Both the position numbers and the translations under genes were made by a program. Shown piece by piece: positions 36,545 to 48,364 of a DNA stretch of 64,000 nt. A model generated the notes under the pieces. It was not told the origin of the DNA. It searched no databases and worked only from the letters and a program-made list of their open reading frames with translations. This DNA comes from Phyto melanocephala (Eukaryota > Arthropoda > Insecta > Diptera > Rhinophoridae): assembly GCA_941918925.1 (NCBI GenBank), contig OW799233.1, forward strand, positions 135,252,533-135,316,532, given 5' to 3'. Position 1 is the stretch's first letter. Each line of letters starts with the position of its first letter.

Positions 36545-37800
36545 TATTTATTTATTTATTTAATAAAAGTCTATAGATTATAAATCCTTACAGACCAGCA
36601 ATAATGCATACAAAAAATAAACAAATATTTAAGAACAGAATAATATTACGTTTAATTATATTGACATTTACAGAAAAATCAATGAAATTATAAAGATCAT
36701 TATAGTTTTTCGATATTCTCCTTAGTTTGAAGACATCTAAGATAAAGAGGAGTAAAATTCCGAGTAGCTCGAAGTTGAACATAAAAGTTGATATTACTCA
36801 GCAAAAATTCAGAATTAACAAAACCAATTAAAAAATTCACCATTAAAGATACATTAAGCATAATTCGTCTACTTTCTAACGTTGGCAACTTAATCGTAGC
36901 AAGTCTAGTTGTGTACGGCAGAATGTTTCTATCAGGATCCCATGTTGTGTGACCTAAACAAAATAGAAGTAATTGTTTCTGAACAAATTCAATTCGATTC
37001 TTTTGAAAATTGGTATAAGGATCCCAAATAATAGATCCGAATTCAAGAATAGGTCTTACTAATGAAGAGTATAACCATACAGTTATTTCTGTAAACTCTT
37101 TAGCCCAACGTTTTATAAAAGCGAGAACACCACGAGATTTATTTACCATCATAACAATATGGTTAGTTTAAATTTAGTTTAGGGTCAAAAAGAACGCCTA
37201 GATCCAGAAACCCCGAAACCAATTCAAGTTGATAATCACCCAGAAAAGAGAGACAACCAGCATTTCAATTTCTTGAGAATCTCATATGTTTGCATTTTTT
37301 TAGGTTGAGAGTCATTAAATAATTATTGCAACTTTCGAAAAATTTCTTCAAATCATTTTGTAACTGAATTCCATCCTGAATATTCTTGTAACTAAGAAAA
37401 ATCTTTACGACATCAGCAGACATGAAAACGTTGCAAAATTTGATTGCACTTGGCAAATCATTTATAAAGAGCGAAAATAAAATAGGGCCCAAATGGCTAC
37501 CTTGAGGGATACCAGACTTCAGACTTTCTGCAATATTATAAGAACTAACATTCTTAAAAAGAACACACTGCTTACGACCTGTTATACTAAGATAAAGCTT
37601 GATCATGATTAACTTGGTCGAAAGCCTTACTAAAGTCAGTATAGATTACATCCGTCAATTGTTTATTATTAAAACCATTATGAACAAATGTGGTAAGTTG
37701 CAAAAGGTTAGTTAGTATAGAGCAGCCTTTTCTAAAACAGTGTTGATCATGGGATGAGATTGTGGACTATATTTATTCAGAACAGGTAGGGTGCTCCTCT
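36545..37800 (-). pseudogene. Non-LTR retrotransposon reverse-transcriptase pseudogene
   Basis: Minus-strand frames give the second half of a non-LTR reverse transcriptase (jockey/CR1-like): SGIPQGSHLGPILFSLFIND, then the catalytic box changed from YADD to SADV, LNLKKCKHMRFSRN, and after a frameshift near 37150-37260 the C-terminal GVLAFIKRWAKEFTEITVWL and YSSLVRPILEFGSIIWDP blocks. Upstream (37606-37780) are broken pieces of the fingers domain. The 3' end is a short (TAAA)n tail at about 36545-36563. The loss of YADD and the frameshifts show it is dead. A related copy is at 45265-47720. Confidence 0.88.
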
Positions 37801-37829
37801 TGTTTTATTTGACATGGAATTAACCGTAC

Positions 37830-38436
37830 GTACACTAAAAAATTTTTTTTACATTAATTCAATTAACCCCATTCATTGACTTAATTTCATTGATTTTTTT
37901 CCAAAAATTTTTTGACTTAACGTAAAAATTCGTTGTTTTAATGAAAATATTCATTAAAATTCGAAACAAGAGTTAACGAACATATGAAAAGTACTTTAAA
38001 ACCATTCCTTAAATTTTTTCTTAAAAAAAATAAGTAATCCTGTTCTTTAATTTAACTTTATAACTATATTATATAAAATTTGTTTAAGTAATGGTACGTT
38101 GATTCAAAGTACTTTGATTTAAGACAAAAAAAAGTTTTACTTAATGAACACGTACTTTTACTCAAGAAACTTGTACTTTAAATTATTTTTTTTATTAAAT
38201 TCAACGTTAAACAGTTAATTTTTAGCGTTTATGATTCAATGTACGTTCTCATTAAATTAATGAAATAATACTTTAAATCAATGAAATTGTACGTTAAACT
38301 TTAAATTTTTATAATAGTTAACGTATGGCAATTCATTGATTCGACGTAACTGTGTCTAAGGTCAAAATTAGTGCACTTTTTCTTTGAAACAAGGAATCTT
38401 TTCATTGAATTTATGTACCTTTTTGGTTCAGTGAAC
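37830..38436. repeat. Possible TIR element rich in GTAC/ATTGA motifs
   Basis: The ends CACTAAAAAATTTTTTTTAC with ATTAATTCAATTAA and, in reverse complement, CACTGAACCAAAAAGGTACA with TAAATTCAATGAA are alike. The inside has many GTACTTTAA and ATTAATGAA repeats and no gene. The limits are uncertain. Confidence 0.35.
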
Positions 38437-38939
38437 ATGTTTCGGAAAACTAAAATTAAGACTGAACTGTATAAAGGCCTTTATTTGTAACGAAAATAAA
38501 AATTCCTACCAAAAGTCATGTCCTAGAAAATCATCATAAAAATGAAAAAGCAGTTTGGAAATAAATAAGGAAATTACAAATAATTTAATAAAAATTTGGC
38601 AATTTTTTTTTTTTTTTTTTGTAATTATTTTTGACCCAAAAAAAATATATGTATGAAATATTCACAAGCATAGAATTACAATTGTTTATATCATATAATT
38701 ACTTTAGCCACACCCTGTATTTTTGATTAACATTTTGGTCGATGAAAGAAAGAAGAATACAAATTTGACAGCCCTGGCTACGAAAAATAAAGCATTGTTG
38801 AAGAAATTTTTAATAAAAACAGTGCATACTTTAGGGGTGCAAAATAGTTTTAAAATTTTAAATATTAAAAAAAATATTCATAGAAAAGGAGATTTGATTA
38901 GAAAAAAAAAAAAAACAATTGCAAAATAAAATTGTATTT

Positions 38940-39026
38940 ACATAGATTGTAGCAACAATTTATGACTACACGTTGTGAAGGGTATATCAGATTCGGCACG
39001 GCCGAATATAGCACTTTTCTTGTTTA
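38940..39026 (-). repeat. Terminus of dispersed fly repeat
   Basis: GTTGTGAAGGGTATATCAGA followed by TTCGGCACGGCCGAATATAG and CACTTTTCTTGTTTA, the same end as at 21752. Only this end is kept. Confidence 0.65.
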
Positions 39027-39369
39027 CTATATTTTGATAATTTTATTATTAAATGGAGAAATCAAAACAAAGGCGGCAAATTATGGTATTTATTATCGAT
39101 CTTAATCTCAACTTAAACTGCATTAAGATTTTGGCCGGTATGTAATGCCTCGTTTCTACGTGTCAAGCTAACTTACGCATTGTGATCTGTAACTTTCAGA
39201 GTAAAAAAAACTTAATCTTTTTAAAAAAGCGTAAAAACTTAAGGTTAATGCTTCCGATTAACGCTTATATTCCCCCACCATTTTGAACTTTTGTTTTTAT
39301 ATATCGATCATATAACGGATCGTGCCATTTTTCGAAAAAAGTCATCTTCTCCAAGCAACTGTCTGGTGC

Positions 39370-39790
39370 AGATTTTGGTTAGGAGTCATTATTGGACTTT
39401 ATTTTCCTTCTAGGATGAGGACGAAATGTCAGTGACTGTAGATGGCATTCGTTTCAGGATATTAAAACGGAGTTCTTGTGGCATGAATCTGGACAACATG
39501 TGGCTTCAGCACGACTAGTCAATCTGATTCAACGCCTATGTCACAATCCATTTATTGCACCAACGATTTTTAAAACAAATTATTTAATAATTTTGATGAC
39601 AACTGGCCACCAACATTTTCCTTTTTTTTTTCTTTAGGATTTTGTTTAGTCTCGGGCTTATGCGAATAAAATAAAAACAATTCCTTAGCTCTAACGCATC
39701 ATGGATGAAAAAGTCATAGAAAATTTTATGAAAAGAGTAATGATCTCTTATCAGAGTCATAGAGGACATTTGACGAATGTTTTATTTCAT
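39370..39790 (+). pseudogene. Decayed Tc/mariner transposase
   Basis: Plus-strand frames with stops and shifts give, in order, a FQDIKTEFLWHESGQHVASA block, NFDDNWPPT, then after a break SRAYANKIKTIP, MDEKVIENFMKRVMISYQSH and RGHLTNVLFHT. This is the C-terminal half of the transposase family also seen at 840-1265. The QDGA block is lost and several frameshifts are present. Confidence 0.7.
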
Positions 39791-39878
39791 ACTTAATCGG
39801 AACATGTTTTATTTTGAAACCAATAAAAAATTCCAACTATTGCAATAAGTTAACGTGTGTTTATTGTAAAATGCAAAA

Positions 39879-39940
39879 GTGCATTCTTACTGCAAAACTC
39901 TTTATTATTGTCTTTTTTGTATTTATTCAAGCCAGCAAAT
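39879..39940 (+). repeat. Left roughly 63-bp direct repeat
   Basis: Starts AGTGCATTCTTACTGCAAAA and matches 41071-41133 with about six mismatches and one indel. The pair encloses the repeat element at 39985-41070. Confidence 0.75.
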
Positions 39941-39984
39941 CAGTTTATATGCAAACATGCCAAAGAAAAGATTATGTAAACTAA

Positions 39985-41070
39985 AAACAAGTAAGAGCAC
40001 TATATTCGGCTGTGCTGAATTTACACAAAACCACTAATTTTGTGTACTTTTATAGCACAGAATTTATTATTTTGTTATTAACAGTAATCTCTCTATACTA
40101 TATAAAACTTGCTTTGTTTAACTTCGATATGCTAGTAAAATGGTTTTAAATTTAGTCTTTCAATGAAAGTGGGCGTTAAAGTAGGCGTGTCAATGTAGTT
40201 TTAGCTAATAAATAAAACTGATATATTTATATATAGTCCTTTGTTCTTCCAAAAACTTTGTCCACACAGAAATTATATGAAGTTAAGATCAACCGTTATA
40301 AGGAAGGTAGGCGTTAAAGTGGGCCTGTCACCTGGCATAACAATAACGTTGACTAGAAGGATATCTGTAGCAAATTTCATTATCATACCTCTAATTTTAT
40401 CGGTTTTATGAGCTTTTAAATTTCATAAACAGTTGATAACGTGAAAAGTGGGCGTTATAGTAGGCGTGTCGAAGTTGTTTCTGCAAATGAATACAACTTA
40501 GATATTTCCTTATAGTCTTTTATTATTTCAAAATCTTTATTCATAGAGAAATTTTATGAATTTGAGATAAAACGTTATATGGGAGGTGGGCGTGTCACAT
40601 TTATTTTCCGTTAGAACCAAGCTTTTGACCAAAAAGTAATGTTTGCAAAATTTCAGAATCGTACATCTAATTTTGTCAGTTTTATTTTGAATATACCAAA
40701 AATACACTGCGCGGTATAAATGTTCGTACGTTTTAGTCTACAACTCCTTTCCTAATGCAATTTTCAGGGAAATTTTTGTTTTTTTTTCGGGAAATATATA
40801 TTCGAAGTTTCATGGCTCTACTTTAATGCGTTTGGGCAAAATTGAATTTTATTCCTAACATTTCGATTTAGCCCATTTTCAATACCAAACAAACCTTGTG
40901 TATAAGAAACATTCTGGCAAAAATTAAGCCCCCTAGCTTTTTCGGTTCGACCTCTATCGTGCTTTCAACAGACGGACGGACATAGCTAGATCGTCATAAA
41001 GTAAAACCCCGATTTTATAGGGTCTAAAATTGATATTTTGACGGAATGACAAAATAAATATACCCCCACC
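39985..41070 (+). repeat. Dispersed fly repeat with GTGGGCGT subrepeats, near-complete copy
   Basis: Starts AAACAAGTAAGAGCACTATA with TTCGGCTGTGCTGAAT; inside, blocks with GGGCGTTAAAGTAGGCGTGT recur (40170, 40306, 40447, 40586). The right part holds CTATCGTGCTTTCAACAGAC, GGACATAGCTAGATCGTCAT and GGAATGACAAAATAAATATA with CCCCCACC. No protein is encoded. Related copies are at 43448, 48365, 50577 and 55150. Confidence 0.8.
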
Positions 41071-41133
41071 AGTGCATTCCTACTGCAAAACTCTTTATTA
41101 TTGCCGTTTTTGTATTTAGTTAGGCCGGCAAAT
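41071..41133 (+). repeat. Right roughly 63-bp direct repeat
   Basis: Second copy of 39879-39940, directly at the right edge of the dispersed repeat. Confidence 0.75.
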
Positions 41134-43447
41134 GTGTTCGGAGGGGGCAAGAATTGTTCTGTGTAAAAGTTTTTTTTATATAATTGAATAATTTGTTTTA
41201 TGGCTGTCAACACTGTTAAATATTAAAGGAAAAAAATTTTTTTGATGGGATGGGGATTTTTTTAACGACGCCCCAACCCTAAAGCCGCGCCTGAAAATAA
41301 CCATATGATTAAATAAACTTCGTACTGATCATTGAAGAGATTTTGGTAGCTAAACTTGGTTGACCATTAAACGTTGAGTAGCACTTGGAAAGGAGCTTTA
41401 TATGTGTTATATGATTGGAAGCAAACACGAAAAAACAACAATCCTTAAAACATTTTAACGTTCGTTAAAAAAAATAACAAAATATTAATTTGTAAATACC
41501 ATTGAGAGTACGCGATAAATAACTGTTATAATTATTTTAATTGGTAAAAGTTTATCCAAGGACAATTACTACACACTATCTATTTCATAGGTCTTCTTCA
41601 AAGCAAAAAATTATTTTTCTTTTTTTTTTCAAATCATATTAACAAAAATGACTGTAAAATTTTGAACAATAACAAATAGTTTAACAAAAAGTAAGATGTA
41701 TTTTTGACAAGAAAACCATAAATAAAAAAAAAACAAAAAAAAAAGGAAAATACTTATTATTCAGGGACCAAAAGTAAAAATATTTTTTGAAATAGACACG
41801 AATAAAAAAACTATTTAACACAAAAAAAAAATAAACAACTTCACAACCAAGAATTAAACATAAATTAAGTAAAAACAAAGAAATGCTGAAAAATTATATT
41901 CATATCTTAAAAAAAAAATCAAAGATTACAAAAATAAATATATCAAGGCCTAAGGAAGATTTAAGAAGTTAAATTTAAAAAAAAATTAATAAAATTGAAA
42001 TCTTTTGTAAATAAACACATTTTTTGGAAAGTCAACTAAAACAAATAATTAAAAAAAAACATACAACTATTATACATAAATTTTTGGATATGCATACTAC
42101 ATACATACATACATACACACACAAATAAAATTTAAAATAAACTAAAATATATGTTGTAAAATTATATATATAAATAAAAAATAAACTTTCAGGCGTATAC
42201 GATATAAAATTAAATAAATATACAGATAAATTTAGGCAAATAAAATTTTTGGAAAACTAACTAAATAATATTATTTATTATTTGGTGGGTGTAAAAATAA
42301 TTTAACACAAATTTAAACTGAAAAAAAAACACTTTAAAAAATCATTGCATTTTAAGTGGGTTTCCAAAAACTATTAAAACAAATTTATTGAAAATTAATA
42401 AAAATAAAAACTTTAAAACCAAATTTATTAATTTAGTAAAATAAAAATTTATTATTATTTATCTTATCATGATTGTAGTATAAGGAACAGCATCAAATTA
42501 TTAGTAGAATTTTTGAAAATTAAAACAATGATTTTAAAATTTATATAAAAAATAAAAACAATTACGCATTATTTTAATTGTGTATTATGTGTGCTATTTA
42601 TATACTATATTGTATTTATTGTTTTAATTTATTGAAAAAAGGAATTTATAAAAAAACATACTTATTTATAAAAATCTATTAATTTTTATGTTTTATGTAC
42701 AAACTACTAAGGAAATTAATTCTAAAATTATTATGAATTTTTCGCTTAACGTCTAAAGTCAAAAGCAACAAAAATAAACAATGTTAAAGTGTGTAAAAAA
42801 AATTATTCACATCAAAAAAGCAAATAAAATCCCCACAATGAAAAAGAGAACAACACTGTAAAATAACTGAAATAACATGGAAATAGCAAAGACAAAAACC
42901 AACAAATCAAACAAACAAAATGTACTTTACCTATTGTATAATATAATAATAAATTAAAATTAATAATAATAATAATATTATAAATAAAATAATTAAATAA
43001 AAAAAGATGTGAACATGGAGCATAAACTCTTTCAGTATTTTTTATGAATACTGCTATTATATGAAAAATAAAAATCAGAAAAAAAAAATATTTCCCATTG
43101 TGTTTTATTGCTTTTGAGACTCTTAGTTACATAAATAAAAAATAAATTGCTAGTGTTATAGTGCAGGCTAAACTATGTATGTACGTATCAAGAATGAATG
43201 ATTACGACTTCACCGCGCACAAAATTTGAATTTTTCTGCGCTTGTCGTATCAATGACGTCACTCAAGCAGTGTTTCTATTGGCTTATAATTGAAAACTGC
43301 CAGTCATTTTAAAGTTCTCAAATATAACATGCAATTTCCGCAAAATATTGTAAATTTCATGTATGAAATAAACTGGCATCTCATGTCACTACCATGGTGA
43401 AATCACATAAAGTGATAGCGCAGATAGACAGAATTTTTCGTCTCTCT
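41134..43447. other. AT-rich stretch, no gene seen
   Basis: 41600-43130 is almost only A/T with TACATA runs (42100-42118). 43150-43440 is less AT-rich and contains a perfect TGACGTCA (43254-43261), a CREB/ATF-type site, but no gene is recognised nearby. Confidence 0.35.
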
Positions 43448-44400
43448 TTTTATACCCGCCACCAAATAAATTGTGGGGGTATATTCATTTTGTCATTCCG
43501 TTTGTAATACATCAAATATCCATTTAAGATCCCATAAAGTATGTATATTCTGAATCGGGGTTTGATTTTATGACGATCTAGCTATGTCCGTCCGTATGTC
43601 CGTCTGTTGAAAGCACGATAGAGGTCGCACTGAAAAATCTAGGGAGCTCAAATTTTGCCAGAATGTTTCTTATACACAAGGTTTGTTTGGTATTGAAAAT
43701 GGGCTAAATCGGAATATTAGGAAGAGAGTTTTATGTAGCTCGTAATGCAAGAGTAGGTAAAAAAAAACCGTTTCCTTCCAACATCGAATATAATGGAATT
43801 GTGTCCAAACGCATTAACGTAGTCATGAAACTTCGAATATATATTTCCTGATTAAAAGCAATACTTTTCTTCCAAAATTGCTTAAATCTATGCATTAGGA
43901 AAGGAGTTATGGATCAGATTGTACGAAAATTTATACCGCGCAGTGTACTTTTCGGTATATTTAAATTATTATTTAAAACGTTATAAAACTGACAAAATTA
44001 GATGTACGATTCTGAAATTTTGCAAACATTGATTTTGGGTCAAAGGCTTTGTTTTGATGGAAAATAAATGTGACACGCCTACTTTTGCAACCACCCCCCA
44101 TATAACGTTTTACCTCAAATAAATAAAATTTCTCTAAGAATAAAAATTTTGGAATAATAAAGGACTATTTATATTTTATATGTATATTTGCAGAAACAAG
44201 TTCGACACGCCTACTATAACGCCCACTTTTCACGTAATCAACTGTTTATGAAATTTAAAAGCTCATAAAATTATAGGTATGATGATGAAATTTGCTTCTT
44301 ATGTATATCTTTTTAGTCCATGTCATTGTTATGCCAGAAAATTTTAGTTATACGCCTACTTATACGCCCTCCTCCCATATAACGTATAATCTTATAACAT
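43448..44400 (-). repeat. Dispersed fly repeat (GTGGGCGT family), inverted copy
   Basis: Starts TTATACCCGCCACCAAATAA, then GGGGGTATATTCATTTTGTC with ATTCCG and GACGATCTAGCTATGTCCGT with CTGTTGAAAGCACGATAGAG, the reverse complement of the right part of 39985-41070. It also holds CACGCCTACTATAACGCCCA blocks. The ATTCGGC end is missing. Confidence 0.75.
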
Positions 44401-45264
44401 ACATGCATACATAAACATGTCTGTAAAAAAGAATGTATAATACCTACGCCATATTTAAATTTGAAACTGTTTGCTGTTCTAAAATTTTGAATGTGAAATC
44501 AACATCTATAAAATATACCACAAGGTGATTCAAACTTTCAACTTTAACAAACTAAGCCAAAATCTAGTTAAAACAAACACCATTAAAAAAGAAAAACGGC
44601 GAACATTATCTTTAACTGCAGTGCCCAACACTGGGTAATGCAGTACCTTTGCTTAATGGTTACGATAATGTTGTTTGTAGTTAATTCACTTAACAGTTCA
44701 TTATATTGAATTAAGCGTTGCCAATCAATTCACATATTAATAAATATAATGTTAAGCACCATATTCTCAATACAAACTGTGCAATAAAATTGTATTTATG
44801 GGTTGGTAGTATTTTATTTTGTTAAGCACAGCCACAAATGAAATTATTTCATCAAACATCATTTATTAGTTGTATTAAAGCGGAATATAGAACTATATAA
44901 TTTTCCATGGCAATAGGAAAAAACTGCTTATGTCTGCCTTTATAGTTTTTCAAAGAGCTCTTTTCAATTTTAGAGTTGATTTTTATAAATTGATTCCCAT
45001 TAAAATAAACAGTATTCCGCGCCAAAGATATTAAAGAGCTTAATGTTGTCGTATATTTAGCTAGTATATAAGTTAAAATAAGGTATTATTCCAACTGATA
45101 TTGTTCTTTGAAAATAAAAATAGGAAATAAGTTTTTACGTTATAACTTGAATATGAATTCCGTGAGATTATCTCAATTTAAATGAGATAAGAGAAGCTTA
45201 AGCTTAATATAGGAAAAAAAAACTACAATATTATTGGGTTAAAAATCCTCTCTTTTTATTTGTT
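44401..45264. other. AT-rich stretch, no gene seen
   Basis: No open frame or repeat that I can name. Confidence 0.3.
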
Positions 45265-45392
45265 TAAGTTATTTATTTATTTAAGTCTATGGATTCTAGA
45301 TACTAAATGACTATAAAGCAGTACATACAAATTGTTTAATATTAGTTATTCAAAAACAAAATAATGTCACATTTCACAATATTAACATTTAA
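45265..45392 (-). mobile_element. 3' tail of the non-LTR element split by the Penelope-like insertion
   Basis: TTATTTATTTAAGTCTATGG with a body like the tail of 36545-36700. It continues at 46285 beyond the inserted Penelope-like element; ATTAACATTTAA is duplicated at the junctions (45381-45392 and 46285-46296). Confidence 0.7.
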
Positions 45393-45464
45393 ATTTATAT
45401 ATTTAATTATCCAAGCCTAAGGTCATACCACAGTTTTTTTTTTTTTATATAAAAAGCAACACAA

Positions 45465-45545
45465 ATTAAACAATATTTTATTTTTCAATATTTCGCTAAT
45501 CCTTCGTGTAGCATCTTCAGGAAAATTAATTAACAAATTAAAAAA
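45465..45545 (-). ncRNA. Hammerhead ribozyme-like motif, left arm
   Basis: Minus strand: CUGAAGA core (plus 45514-45520), stem II GCUA/UAGC, GAAA (plus 45491-45494), then UAUU and GAAAA that can pair with UUUUC just before the core to form stem I. This is the layout of minimal hammerheads with a tiny stem III. One unpaired U lies between the core and stem II. Confidence 0.5.
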
Positions 45546-45659
45546 AAATTAACAAATATTACAAAATTTTTCTTTTTTTATACTAATAATAAAAACTTTT
45601 GAAACAAATTTCAAAAAAAAAAAAAAATATTCCATTTCCGCTTTCTAAAATTTTTGAAC

Positions 45660-45920
45660 TAAATATCTATAACTCTGAGCTATTCCCTCTGTATCTGATT
45701 TGTAGTTAATCCTCTGTGTTATTGGTGTGTTTATTATCTGTAACATTTCTAATAAATAACGACGTTTGTAACTATCTTCCGTATTTAAAACTATTGTATT
45801 TCTAAAATCCGGATCATGATTAACATTAACACAATGTGATGTTAATGCAGTTTTCTGTGAAACATTATTCCTGTATTTTTGGTCCGACTTATGTCCTGCA
45901 ATTGCAATTACAATTTCAAA
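45660..45920 (-). pseudogene. GIY-YIG endonuclease C-terminus of a Penelope-like element
   Basis: The minus strand reads IAGHKSDQKYRNN, then TALTSHCVNVNHDPDFRNTI, YKRRYLLEMLQIINTPITQR, and INYKSDTEGIAQSYRYLVQK before a stop. The spacing of the HKSD, TAL..HC...HDPDF, KRR..LEML.I and INYK.DTEG blocks is the C-terminal half of the endonuclease domain found at the end of Penelope-like polyproteins. The GIY and YIG strands and the whole reverse transcriptase are absent. Confidence 0.82.
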
Positions 45921-46084
45921 AATTTTAGAAAGCGGAAATGGAATATTTTTAAAATATAATAGATTAGTAATTAATTTTTTGTTTTTTAGTGTATAATTTT
46001 TTGTATGACAAAAATTTTTTTTTTTTTAAATTTGTTTCAAAAATTTTTATTATTAGTATAAAAAAAGAAAAATTTTGTAATATT

Positions 46085-46165
46085 TGTTAATTTAATTTGT
46101 TAATTAATTTTCCTGAAGATGCTACACAGGAGTAGCGAAATATTGAAAAATAAAATATTGTTTAA
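46085..46165 (+). ncRNA. Hammerhead ribozyme-like motif, right arm
   Basis: Plus strand: CUGAAGA at 46113-46119, one unpaired U, stem II GCUAC/GUAGC closing ACAGGA, GAAA at 46137-46140, then UAUU and GAAAA. UUUUC just 5' of the core pairs with GAAAA as stem I, leaving a two-base stem III loop. A longer stem III (AUAUU/AAUAU) is an alternative fold. Confidence 0.6.
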
Positions 46166-46284
46166 TTTGTATTGCTTTTTATATATATAAAAAAAAAGAA
46201 TAAAAACTGTTGTATGACCTTAGGCTTGGATAATTAAATATATAAATTTAAAAAGAAAGAGGTCAAATAAAATATATATTCATT

Positions 46285-47720
46285 ATTAACATTTAAGGAA
46301 AAATCAATATGTTGATAAAGTTGAATGAACTCGGTACAAATCCTCAAGAACGAATCGAAGTTGGCATAATTCGTTCTAAACGCTTTAAATGAAAGCGAAC
46401 AAAAATGACGTGTAGAACGAGATGGTACATTAAAAAAGATATTCGCTAATAGGAAATCAGAGCATATACTATGTACATCCTTTTATTAAATTTATAACAA
46501 ACGTAACATTTAGCATTGTTCTTCGACTTTTTAAAGTTGGCAGCTTCACTAGTGCAAGTCTAATAGTATAAGGCGGCAGGTTTAACGAATTCCATTGTAA
46601 GCCACGAAGACAAAATAGCAGGAACTGTTTTTGCACAGATTCAATGCTATTATTGTAAACATTTTAAGTTGGATCCCAAATTATTGAAACATACTCAAGA
46701 AGAAATATACAATTGTATTGTTATATATGGATCTGTTAACTCTTTCGCCCTACGTTTTATGAATCCAAGGACAGCACGTGCTTTATTAACAGTTAAAGAG
46801 ATATGCTGAATAAAATTTAGTTTTGCATTTAATAATATTTCAAGATCGGAGACGGATTCTAGTCTTTTTAACGTATAACCATTTAAAACATAACTAACTT
46901 TAATATAACATCTATGAAAGAAACACATATATTTGCATTTTTCAGGGTTCAGCTCCATTAAATTTATTCTACACCACACATTAAAAGCATCTACATATAT
47001 CCTTTTGTAAGAGGGTGTGATCGGCGTAATTATTATAACTAAGGAATATTTTTACGTCGTCAGCACACATAATAACGTTTGAGAATTTAATAGTATTTGG
47101 TAGATCATTAATAAATAAGAAAAACAGCAATGGACGAAGATGACTTCCCTGAAGAACACCAGAGACAACGGCTATTGGTTTAGACGAACATTTTGTTTTC
47201 TATTTGTCAAGTACGAATAAATCCACTTAAGGAAGTTCTGTGTTAATCCCATTACATCAAGTTTTTTTATTAGAAGTTTATGGTTAACTTTATCAAAGGC
47301 TTTGCTTTTGTTCAATAAAATCACGTTATGCAAGCGTAGTAAACTGCAACAGATTTGTAACAGTCGAACAACCATGCGAAAACCATGTTGTAAAGGAGAC
47401 AATATAGATGTGACATAATGGCAAAGATGGTCAGTTATAATTTCCTCAAAAAGTTTAGGTATTGTGCTAAGGTTAGCAATACCTCTATAATTAGCGATAT
47501 TATTTCTGCAGCCAGACTTGAATAATAGTATTATGAAAGAGTCCTTCCACATAGTAGGAAAATAACCGGATTTTATCAACATATTGAAAAGTATTTTAAG
47601 AGGAGAAACGAAAGGCTCAGTACATTTAATAAGAAGGCTACTAGGAATCCCATCAGGGCCATATTTATAGGAAAATTTGAGACTTTTTAAACTGCTGAAA
47701 ACCGTTGATTCAAGTTAAGT
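46285..47720 (-). pseudogene. Non-LTR retrotransposon reverse-transcriptase pseudogene, second copy
   Basis: Minus strand, three frames: YFPTMWKDSFIILLFKSG, IANYRGIANLSTIPKLFEEI and KAFDKVNHKLLIKKLDVMGL (fingers and palm), then in a shifted frame GVLQGSHLRPLLFFLFINDL and a CADD catalytic box, then LMELNPEKCKYMCFFHRCYI and NKARAVLGFIKRRAKELTDP. It is the same family as 36545-37800 but more complete at the 5' side. Frameshifts near 46980 and 47170 kill it. Its 3' end lies at 45265, on the other side of the Penelope-like insertion. Confidence 0.88.
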
Positions 47721-47752
47721 TATATACATATGTACATATATACATATATACC

Positions 47753-47961
47753 CAAGGCATATTTATTCATCAGGTAATTGCAGTTCGGAGAGAATTTTTT
47801 TGTTTATATTTTTTATATATAAAGTTTGAGATTTGAAATAAATTAGAAAAGAGAGAAAATTGTTTTTTATTTATGCATTTTGACAGCTGAAATTTAAAAT
47901 AAGTGTTGAAAAAAATAATCAGCTGGCGAATCAAGAGTACCTGATGAATAAATATGTCTTG
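47753..47961. mobile_element. MITE, CAAGGCATATTT family, copy 2, with 9-bp target duplication
   Basis: Ends CAAGGCATATTTATTCATCA and, in reverse complement, CAAGACATATTTATTCATCA; direct repeats ATATATACC at 47744-47752 and 47962-47970. The inside has CAGCTG motifs shared with the copy at 13481-13645 and no gene. Confidence 0.82.
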
Positions 47962-48364
47962 ATATATACCAAACATTAAGTTTCAGTTTTAGCTATTAAA
48001 CATATACTATGTAACACTTTTCAACCGATTTTTATGATTTTTAGCTTATTTTATTAGCAATATTCCTCTCTTTCCGAAAATTAAAAAATGTAAAATGGTT
48101 GACCTAATAATTTTTTAATTACGTTTTGCAAAATGAGTACTAAATATATTTTGCATTAAAAAAATATATTATCGCCACTTATTTTTGAATAAATCCTAAA
48201 CACTTGAAAATAAAAAAAAACGTTGCTGATCTAAAGGAAATTTTATTGTTAATATTTTGTAGGTTATTCAAAATCGAATATGTTAAAATGTATCAGCATA
48301 AACTTCTAAATAATCTGAGCCCGATAGAAAAAAACTCCACATATTTTTATTCAAAGGCAATTTT

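Larger units (their letters stand above)
45393..46284 (-). mobile_element. Penelope-like element remnant with inverted terminal repeats
   Basis: Two arms of about 270-300 bp (45393-45665 and 45925-46251) are inverted copies of each other and enclose the C-terminal coding end of a Penelope-type GIY-YIG endonuclease on the minus strand. The arms carry hammerhead-ribozyme-like cores. Penelope-like elements are known to have terminal repeats in direct or inverted order and to carry hammerhead motifs (established). A 12-bp target duplication, ATTAACATTTAA, flanks it. The whole reverse transcriptase is missing, so it is a 5'-truncated or internally deleted copy. It sits inside a non-LTR pseudogene. 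Confidence 0.8.

Noticed and set aside
41600..43130. Possible replication-origin-like or matrix-attachment AT block
   Set aside because: The whole window is AT-rich, so composition alone does not support a function.
43254..43261. Perfect TGACGTCA (CREB/ATF site)
   Set aside because: An 8-bp match is expected by chance at low rate, and no gene is recognised beside it; not called as a regulatory feature.
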